This document shows, piece by piece, positions 9,463-15,000 of a DNA stretch of 15,000 nucleotides. Position 1 is the stretch's first letter; the number at the start of each line of letters is the position of its first letter. A program made the position numbers and the translations under genes. The DNA comes from Chrysomallon squamiferum (Eukaryota; Mollusca; Gastropoda; Neomphalida; Peltospiridae): positions 15,975,128-15,990,127 of the forward strand of contig CM022677.1 of the NCBI GenBank assembly GCA_012295275.1. The letters are read 5' to 3'. A model generated the notes under the pieces. It had not been told where the DNA came from and ran no database searches. It worked only from the letters and a program-made list of their open reading frames with translations.

Positions 9463-9971
9463 CTGAAAAACACAAAAAAAAACCCACAAATTTAAAAAAA
9501 AAAAAATGTTTTGTAATATTTCATCTATTCAAAGAGGATTAGGAACATGAGAATGACATAATCTGAAATCAGACAAAGATCTTAACACTGTGTTACAAAA
9601 CTAATCTGGCTTGACTCCTGTTTTTTCACACAAGATAGATTTAGTGGTGATACCATACTGACTTCATTGACCTGACCTGTAACACTGTGTCTGAGGTTAT
9701 TAACAGTTATGTGACAGTCACAGTGACAGACAGATAGACAGACAATGACTCTTGGTAATTTAAAACTGCTCTTTGTTCTTTCTCAGTTAAAAAAATCCTT
9801 CGGTCTCATAATACTAACCACTGGTAGGTATGTACTCATGACAATGAAACTGCTCATGTGTGTGTGTGTGTGTGAGAGAGAGAGACAGAGAGGTCAAAAC
9901 AGACGACCTCAGGCCCTTATAATATAGGCAATTAAAAAATATTATTATAAAATTCGATAAATAAATACATG

Positions 9972-10035
<64 letters not shown>

Positions 10036-10134
10036 ATAATATCAGGAAAGAGATAAAGGAAGAGGGACATACCAACAAAGGAATTTAAACGGTTATTTAA
10101 TAAAAAATGAAATATATTTTACCAAAATTCCTAC
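9463..10134. other. Intron with TG and GA microsatellites, no gene seen
   Basis: 9463-9855 is complex sequence without a recognisable exon. TG/GA repeats occur at about 9857-9892, (AC)n at 9972-9982 runs into (AG)n to about 10034. Short GACAGACAGATAGACAGACA-type repeats sit near 9725-9745. Confidence 0.7.
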
Positions 10135-10251
10135 TTTGGTTTTCATCTTTAAGGAACATTCTGTCCTGAACATTTCTAACAAGTTCCTACCAAATAAACT
10201 CAGCCTGTACAGGCATCAATTTCACACATCACAACACTTGATTGCACAGAT
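10135..10251 (-). pseudogene. Degraded SECIS-binding protein 2-like exon (between RNA-binding domain start and L7Ae core)
   Basis: The expected next exon is only recognisable by switching reading frames. In one frame CNQVL is followed by TGA. After a shift, EIDACTG runs to another TGA. After a further shift, ELVRNVQDRMFLKDE appears, ending near a weak GTAGGA donor at 10134. The family pattern here is roughly CNQVL, EID.C, ELV.FQ-R and KDP, in the same order and at similar spacing, so homology is likely although no frame is open throughout. The acceptor (AAAG at 10253-10252) has a poor pyrimidine tract. The exon would need to enter in phase 2 and leave in phase 0, which the present 117 bases do not allow. 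Either the copy has lost function or this stretch carries assembly errors. An intact exon inside the intron was not seen. Boundaries are approximate. Confidence 0.55.
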
Positions 10252-10901
10252 CTTTAAAAATAAAATAAATTTAAAAACATCCAATATTGGCTGAAAAATT
10301 AGAAAATAAATTTGTCCTGGAATCTAACAAGTTCCTGTAAAAAACTGGTAGCACAGGCATCAATTTATAAACATACAATATCTGTAAAATCAGAAATAAA
10401 TTTATAAACATACAATATCTGTAAAATTAGAAATAAATTTATAAACATACAACATCTGTAAAATTAGAAATAAATATATAAACATACAATATCTGTAAAA
10501 TTAGAAATAAATTGATAAATATACAACATCTGTAAAAACAGAAATAATTTTATAAACATACAACATCTGTAAAAACAGAAATAAATTTATAAACATACAA
10601 CATCTGTAAAATCAGAATTTAAAAAAAAAAATATAGATCATTTGTTTAATGGCACTCTTTAGCTATGACAATTAGCTGATGTGTTATTTTCCTTATCTAA
10701 TACATGTTTACAAAAGCAAAGGATGACTAAATACGTAAGTAAATAAATAAACGTAGATTTGCTTAATTTTATGTTTCTTTAATCATCATGACTATTTGTT
10801 ATCAAACGTTTGCTTGACAATTTACTGATTACTTTTTATTCTTAAGGCTGATGCTGCACAGTGAATTTAGAAAGTAATATATACCTATTTATATTTGTTG
10901 T

Positions 10902-10932
<31 letters not shown>

Positions 10933-11104
10933 TCTATATATGTATTTATGCGTGTGATTAAAGAAAGACAGACAGACAGACAGACAACTACCAACATTTT
11001 GTCCTCTTTCTTAAGCCTATAAACTTTTATTTATTTCTTTATTTCAGTCATTTCCTTCCTTCCTTCCTTATTTACTTATTAAAAAATAAAACACCTGTAC
11101 TTAC
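10252..11104. repeat. Intron with 37-bp minisatellite and tetranucleotides
   Basis: At about 10361-10620 a 37-bp unit containing TTATAAACATACAATATCTG and TAAAATCAGAAA repeats seven times with few changes. A more diverged partial copy lies near 10280. Further right are (CA)n at about 10909-10932, (GACA)n near 10968-10986 and TTCC repeats near 11053-11067. No coding signal is seen. Confidence 0.85.
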
Positions 11105-11312
11105 TCGCGAAATCTTCGACTGTGTATTTTCAGTAGCGCTGGGTTCACGTGCTCCTTCCCACTCGCTATCGGACTGTTCAGCTCCGAGCTGAGGGGACTG
11201 GCTCCGGGTGACAGGGGACTCATGCTGATGGGTGAATTCTGACTGATGGGTGACAGGTCGGCGCTGGTCGACTGGCCGTTGTTCATTTCGAGCGAACTCT
11301 TAGAACTGATTC
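11105..11312 (-). CDS. SECISBP2L: SECIS-binding protein 2-like exon: Ser/Pro-rich linker and start of RNA-binding domain
   Basis: A 208-nt exon with a CTCACAG acceptor and a perfect GTAAGT donor, entering in phase 1 and leaving in phase 2. The first two thirds are low-complexity and Ser/Pro-rich (SPISQNSPISMSPLSPG), a likely disordered and possibly phosphorylated linker. The last residues, HVNPALLKIHSRRFRE, match a strongly conserved block of SECISBP2/SECISBP2L that begins the RNA-binding region just before the L7Ae fold. GC content is clearly higher than in the surrounding intron. The family sequence continues with a Tyr-Cys-Asn-Gln block, and a degraded version of it is found at 10135-10251. 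The exon is fully open and intact. Confidence 0.88.
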
Positions 11313-11404
11313 CTGTGAGAAAATAGTAGAAACAAAACTTAATGTGAAGATAATAAGTTGTTGGATAAATATAGATATATATAAAACACACACACACACA
11401 CACA

Positions 11405-11441
<37 letters not shown>

Positions 11442-12163
11442 GAGAAGGAGATATATATATATTCATATATATTTGTTATATATATATATAAAAAGGCATA
11501 TCTCTCTCTCTCTCTCTTCTCACAGGCAGAATCTCTAGATTCTCATCATGACCCTTGACAAACCAGCTATGGAGCACTGTTTGGATTGGTAAATAACAGA
11601 AATGTCCTAAAGAACACAAAAGCTCTGTTACATAATACATCAAGTTGAATCCATAATCTCTAAAATGCTATCCATTCATATTTTTTTGGAGGGTTTTTTT
11701 TAAAATGTCAACTGATCCATGATAAGACAGGACAAACATAAAACCACTGGTTGGGCTTTTAAAATAATGCAACTTTGTAGGGCAATGGGGCATACTGAGA
11801 CATAAGACAATCACCAAGCCCTGTGTTGAAGAAGACAAAACATAAAACCACAAACCTATCATTCATTAGGGTTCTGTTTTTAAATATACCAGTCATGTTT
11901 CAAATATACTAGCCATGGGCTGTGGATAGGGAAATAAGACAAAATATACTAAAGAAGGTTCTGAACTTTCTGATATACCACTTTTTAGCAGAAGCTGTAA
12001 AGTTATTATCAACCCAATGAATCCAATGTTAATGTTTAACTCTCAAACAACTAGCCATTTATAGAGGACAGAATCTATGCCACATTGGACTTAAACTATT
12101 AGTTACATTATTTATTTATTTTCTTTTAGTGCAAATAATAAAGTAAAATGTTTTCATACTAAC
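11313..12163. repeat. Intron with CA/CT microsatellites, then plain sequence
   Basis: (CA)n at about 11386-11406 runs into (CT)n to about 11438, with another (TC)n at about 11499-11518. From 11520 to 12163 the sequence is complex AT-rich intron with nothing recognisable. An ATACCAGTCATG / ATACTAGCCATG pair lies near 11885-11918. Confidence 0.75.
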
Positions 12164-12216
12164 CATCTTGAGAGAGATCACTTTCAGCGTTCACCACTCC
12201 AACCCCAACAGATGAT
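12164..12216 (-). CDS. SECISBP2L: SECIS-binding protein 2-like, short linker exon
   Basis: A 53-nt exon with a CTCTCTCTAAACAG acceptor and a GTTAGT donor. It enters in phase 2 and leaves in phase 1. It encodes SSVGVGVVNAESDLSQDG once the split codons at both ends are completed. The residues themselves are not diagnostic. The assignment rests on position and phase: the preceding exon ends in AC (phase 2), and the next exon (11105-11312) starts with the two bases that complete the final Gly codon. It lies in the poorly conserved linker between the Sec-incorporation domain and the RNA-binding domain, so no function beyond a flexible spacer can be read from it. Confidence 0.72.
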
Positions 12217-12404
12217 CTGTTTAGAGAGAGAAAACAGAAAAATGATGCAACAGATACACATATATAAACATAACAGATTACATATATGTACACACACACA
12301 CACACATATACACATCTGTTTATATATACATTTGTGCAAAGTGTTGCTGTACACAAACATTCATAGATATATATAATAACAGAAAAAAGGATAGATTTCT
12401 TAAA

Positions 12405-12700
12405 AGTATTTAACTCAGTCTGCTAGAGTTACTGCCCCTTCCCCTTTCCCTAATACAGGTTTATCGAAAGCTGTGGCATGTTTTATCCTATCTGTGTTTG
12501 AAAAAAAAAAAGAAAAAAAAAGAAATCTTGCTGCTGACAAGTGACTGAGAGAAAATGTAACAAGCTGATCTCAATGAGAGGCTGTGAAATGCCCCTGGGT
12601 TAGTCATACAGAGGGTGGGGCTGTAGCAGGGGGCTGGTGAGCAGTGGGTGTATTCTGTGTGGTGACAACAATAGGTTTCCTGTCCCATGTTATCATGAGT
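12405..12700 (+). mobile_element. Possible dispersed repeat, copy 1 (class unknown)
   Basis: This GC-richer patch inside an intron shares ordered blocks with the reverse strand of 14570-14790: a GTTTTATCC / GTTTATCCC block, CTTGCTGCTGA, and GTGGTGACAACA followed by GGTTTCCT. It has an internal poly(A) at about 12500-12521. No open frame, terminal repeat or target-site duplication was recognised, so the class (SINE, MITE or other) is open. Confidence 0.4.
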
Positions 12701-13015
12701 GAAATGTAAACTCAGAAAATGCAAAAAATTCCTAATTTTAAAAATGTGCTAAGATGTTATTTTAAGTGAAATGTTTTATATTATTAAAACATTTTTTTAA
12801 AAATCAATAAATAATAATAAATACATAAATATATAAATAAATAATTAAATAAATAATTAAAATAGTAAATAAAAATAAATAATAAACTATAAATAAATAA
12901 ATAAATAATAACAAAAGTAAATAAAAATAAATAATTAACAAATTAACAAATAAATAAATAAAATTAATAAACAAACAAACAAACAACTAAATAACTAAAT
13001 AACTAACAAACAAAA

Positions 13016-13050
<35 letters not shown>

Positions 13051-13275
13051 GCAAATTAATAAACAAACAAACAAACAAACAACTAAATAACTAAATAAAT
13101 AACTAAATAAATAAATAAATAAGCAAATTAATAAACAAACAAAAACTAAATAAATAAATAAATAAATAACTAAAAAATAAATAAATAAGCAAATTAATAA
13201 ACAAACAAACAAATAAACAATAAAAATAACTAACACTAACTAACTAACTAAATAATTATAAATAAATAAATAAAT
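12701..13275. repeat. AAAT/AAAC/AACT tetranucleotide array with higher-order units
   Basis: About 470 bases of AAAT-type repeats begin near 12806. Within them, a larger unit starting GCAAATTAATAAACAAAC recurs at 13051, 13123 and 13189, with a close relative near 12960 (spacings about 91, 72 and 66). Minus-strand frames read as Leu/Phe/Ile/Cys repeats and are artefacts. Confidence 0.88.
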
Positions 13276-13428
13276 ATAGAAACACCACAAGAATGTATGG
13301 AATAGTTTTTTAAATTAATCTTCTGCAGATTATAAATCTAATACCACAACATCATGTCAGGGACATAGTTTTTGTTTTGTTAAACTTCAAACACTATAAT
13401 TACAATTTTTGTCAGCCTATGTGCTTGT

Positions 13429-13502
13429 ATCAAAGAACTTTCAAACACTAAGAAGTATTATGTTGTAATATCAAAGAACTTTCAAACACTAAGAAGTATT
13501 AT
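13429..13502. repeat. 33-bp direct duplication
   Basis: ATCAAAGAACTTTCAAACAC followed by TAAGAAGTATTAT occurs at 13429-13461 and again at 13470-13502 without mismatch, separated by 8 bases. It lies in the intron within 15 bases of a splice donor. The rest of the intron (13276-13428) shows nothing recognisable. Confidence 0.92.
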
Positions 13503-13515
13503 AAATCAAACATAC

Positions 13516-13595
13516 GTAGTGTTGGCTAGGTGACCTGGCAAATCTCCATCCAACAATCTCATCTTCTTCTTCTCCTCTCTCTCCTTCAGTATAAC
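13516..13595 (-). CDS. SECISBP2L: SECIS-binding protein 2-like, internal exon carrying the VILKE motif
   Basis: An 80-nt exon with a TAG acceptor (after a weak pyrimidine tract) and a GTATGT donor, entering in phase 0 and leaving in phase 2. The peptide starts VILKEREEKKKMRLL and ends GDLPGHLANT. VILKE matches the conserved IILKE motif of the SBP2 Sec-incorporation domain, which is known to be needed for Sec insertion but not for SECIS binding in mammals. The following EREEKKK is a charged, probably helical segment. The phase-2 end (AC) joins the A that opens the 12164-12216 exon to give Thr. The exon is intact and its splice phases agree on both sides, so this part of the gene shows no decay. 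The intron just past its donor holds a 33-bp direct duplication. Confidence 0.85.
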
Positions 13596-13636
13596 CTACA
13601 ATTCAAATACCAATAGTGTGTGTGTGTGTGTCTGTA

Positions 13637-13672
<36 letters not shown>

Positions 13673-14002
13673 GTGTGTGTGTTTATGTGTGTGTATGTGT
13701 GTGGGTGTGTATCTCAAATTATACACAAAATTTAAAATGCAATTTTAATTCTTGTGTCACACACACACACAGATACGCACTTACACACTCACCAACTCCA
13801 CACACAAGAACACACACATACACATGCACATGCACACAAGTACATCAATCCAGCCATCCACTCTCACACCCACACATAAAAGAACAAAAAAAAACTACAC
13901 AAATTTAAGAATCTAAAAACCTTCTGATAATCAGGTATCTTCAGTCCCTGAAAGTTATAGGTCACAAATATTTTAATTTATTTTTTTTTTTTTTTTTTTT
14001 AC
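13596..14002. repeat. Intron with TG, CA and poly(T) tracts
   Basis: (TG)n lies at about 13616-13715, CA-rich repeats at about 13758-13830, and poly(T) at about 13979-14000 abuts the donor of the 14003-14104 exon. The plus-strand open frame of Cys/Val then Thr/His residues is a microsatellite artefact. Confidence 0.88.
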
Positions 14003-14104
14003 CTTCTTAAGAGGACTTGGTTTTTTCGGTTTCGGATTTTCTCTTTCTTTGCCTCTTTTCACTGGGGCAGATGAATCCAAAATATTGTGAGGATGTGAAT
14101 GAGG
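14003..14104 (-). CDS. SECISBP2L: SECIS-binding protein 2-like, internal exon (end of Sec-incorporation domain, basic stretch)
   Basis: This is the first recognisable exon of the minus-strand gene, 34 codons in phase 0/0. It follows a TTTTCAG acceptor and ends at AAGAAG with a GT donor. The peptide begins PHSHPHNILDSS and continues into KRGKERENPKPKKPSPLKK, a basic Lys/Pro-rich block. In SECISBP2 and SECISBP2L this block directly precedes the IILKE-type motif of the Sec-incorporation domain, which couples SECIS binding to the selenocysteine elongation factor and ribosome in the cytoplasm. It splices in frame to the 13516-13595 exon, giving SPLKK-VILKE across the junction. The donor is followed at once by about 20 A residues (GTAAAA...), so the +5 G of the consensus is absent. 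Earlier exons must lie beyond the window edge. Family identification rests on remembered family motifs, without alignment; the symbol could equally be SECISBP2, since invertebrates usually have one homologue. Confidence 0.82.
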
Positions 14105-14569
14105 CTGAAAATACACACACCTGCATTAAATCTGAGCAAGACAGACAGACAGATAGACAGACAGAAAGTCAGTTTATATACAGATAGACAGACAGATGTA
14201 GTTAGATAGGTAAATAGAAAGCTAGATAAAAATCTATCCAGATTGACAGATTTATTACAGAGAGAGAGACAAACACAGGCAAACAGTAGGTAAGATTAGG
14301 TGGACAGGTATGTAATTAGAGTAATAGTCAGGCAGGTAGATATATAATTAATTACCTGTGTCTTTATGTAACTTGCTCTATATGTATGTTTGTATGTATG
14401 TATGAATGAAGCAATGAATATGATACTAACTGAATGAAATATATAAAAACTGGTAATTGGTCTTGAATAATCTTTATCTTATTAACTTCAATAATTAAAA
14501 CAAACAAAAAATATTTTCTTATTTTTCTTTTCCCATCAATGGAATTTTTAATCTATTAAAATTATGATT
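14105..14569. repeat. Upstream intron with GACA/GATA-type repeats
   Basis: GACA and GATA tetranucleotides occur at about 14139-14192, with looser TAGATAGGTAAATAGAAAG-like sequence to about 14230 and TATGTATG near 14380-14403. No exon was recognised. Confidence 0.7.
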
Positions 14570-14790
14570 CTGTATACACGACATCTAAGAAAGGAAACCT
14601 GTTGTCACCACTTCATTGATGATGTTATATATTTCAGCAGCAAGAAATTGTTTCTTATACACCTTCTCGTAGGTTGGAAAAAAACGTAAAACAGTATTTG
14701 ACTGACCTGCTGTTGGGAGACGGGGGGGTTCTAGCTAGAATGGGATAAACACTGTAGCATACTCTGGAACTGACTGAACCAGATGTTCAC
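14570..14790 (-). mobile_element. Possible dispersed repeat, copy 2 (class unknown)
   Basis: Read on the minus strand this patch holds GTTTATCCC, then TTTCTTGCTGCTGA, then GTGGTGACAACAGGTTTCCT, in the same order as the plus strand of 12405-12700. A short minus-strand frame (PTYEKVYKKQFLAAE and onwards) is open through part of it. It has no splice consensus or known domain, so a repeat is the better reading than an exon. Confidence 0.4.
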
Positions 14791-14926
14791 ACACAATATA
14801 GATTGGCAGGTAAGTATGGAGATAAGAAGGAAGAGAGACAGAGAGACAAGACTATCATAGAACTGTGACTGAAATAGGAAAATGTCCCAGAGGACAGCAC
14901 ATTCTGATAGTATTATTTATGGATGT

Positions 14927-14991
14927 TGATTGTGAGCACTGGTTGTGAGTTTTGATTTTGAGTTCTGGTTGTCAGTACTGGTTGAATTGGG
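14927..14991. repeat. 13-bp minisatellite, five units
   Basis: Five consecutive 13-base units fit TGGTTGTGAGTTC with substitutions only: TGATTGTGAGCAC, TGGTTGTGAGTTT, TGATTTTGAGTTC, TGGTTGTCAGTAC and a weaker fifth. Neighbouring sequence 14791-14926 shows only short GAGACAGAGAGAC-type repeats. Confidence 0.75.
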
Positions 14992-15000
14992 AATACTGAA

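Noticed and set aside
10165-10235. In-frame TGA codons as selenocysteine codons in an SBP2-like protein
   Set aside because: The family has no Sec at these sites, and frameshifts next to the TGAs would still break the protein.
12488-12724. Minus-strand 78-codon frame as a possible extra exon
   Set aside because: It overlaps the suspected dispersed repeat and begins in poly(A)-derived Phe codons. It is not needed, because the flanking exons join in phase.
12804-13236. Leu/Phe/Ile/Cys-rich minus-strand frames resembling membrane proteins
   Set aside because: They come from the AAAT/AAAC tetranucleotide array, with no start context or splice support.
13618-13908. Plus-strand frame rich in Cys/Val then Thr/His
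   Set aside because: Direct translation of TG and CA microsatellites.
14590-14700. Minus-strand frame PTYEKVYKKQFLAAE as an upstream exon
   Set aside because: No acceptor/donor pair in consistent phase was found, and parts match the patch at 12405-12700, which favours a repeat.

Overview
The window looks like animal nuclear DNA, probably from a lophotrochozoan and most likely a mollusc. It is very AT-rich, packed with homopolymers, micro- and minisatellites, and holds widely spaced exons with GT-AG splice sites. The taxon is an inference from base composition, repeat style and exon content. Nothing suggests bacteria, phage, plasmid or CRISPR.

One protein-coding gene is visible, on the minus strand. 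It is the 3' half of a SECIS-binding protein 2 gene (SECISBP2/SECISBP2L family), the factor that recodes UGA to selenocysteine. Eight exons are recognised in transcript order: 14104-14003, 13595-13516, 12216-12164, 11312-11105, 10251-10135 (degraded), 9462-9348, 8086 to about 7966 (degraded) and 6965-5812. They encode the end of the Sec-incorporation domain (a VILKE motif after a Lys/Pro-rich basic stretch), a Ser/Pro-rich linker, the start of the RNA-binding domain (HVNPALLKIHSRRFRE), the L7Ae-type RNA-binding fold (GLREVTKH, CVIISPN, IQSKGGLDDAL), a C-terminal helix and a long acidic tail. The first four exons and the 9462-9348 exon are intact, with consensus splice sites and compatible phases. 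The N-terminal half must lie beyond 15000.

The RNA-binding part appears damaged. Exon 10251-10135 carries in-frame stops and frameshifts. Exon 8086-7966 is frameshifted, with two conserved blocks apparently out of order. The last exon needs at least one net frameshift between its conserved helix and its acidic tail. The first 44 bases of exon 8086-7966, with its splice acceptor, are repeated three more times upstream within a TG/CA microsatellite (8086, 8210, 8360, 8472). Either the copy is decaying or the assembly is poor here; the sequence alone cannot decide.

The rest is non-coding. Positions 1-5811 are the gene's 3' flank and possibly its 3' UTR. They hold long simple repeats, a 32-bp tandem array (about 1676-2040), a 21-bp minisatellite (about 3190-3450), a perfect 19-bp-arm hairpin (4067-4107), a 109-bp tandem duplication (4442-4663) and degenerate tandem motifs up to the stop codon. 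Introns carry further arrays: about 57 bp at 6985-7900, 37 bp at 10361-10620, AAAT-type at 12800-13275 and 13 bp at 14927-14991. Two diverged copies of what looks like one dispersed element sit in opposite orientation at about 12405-12700 and 14570-14790.
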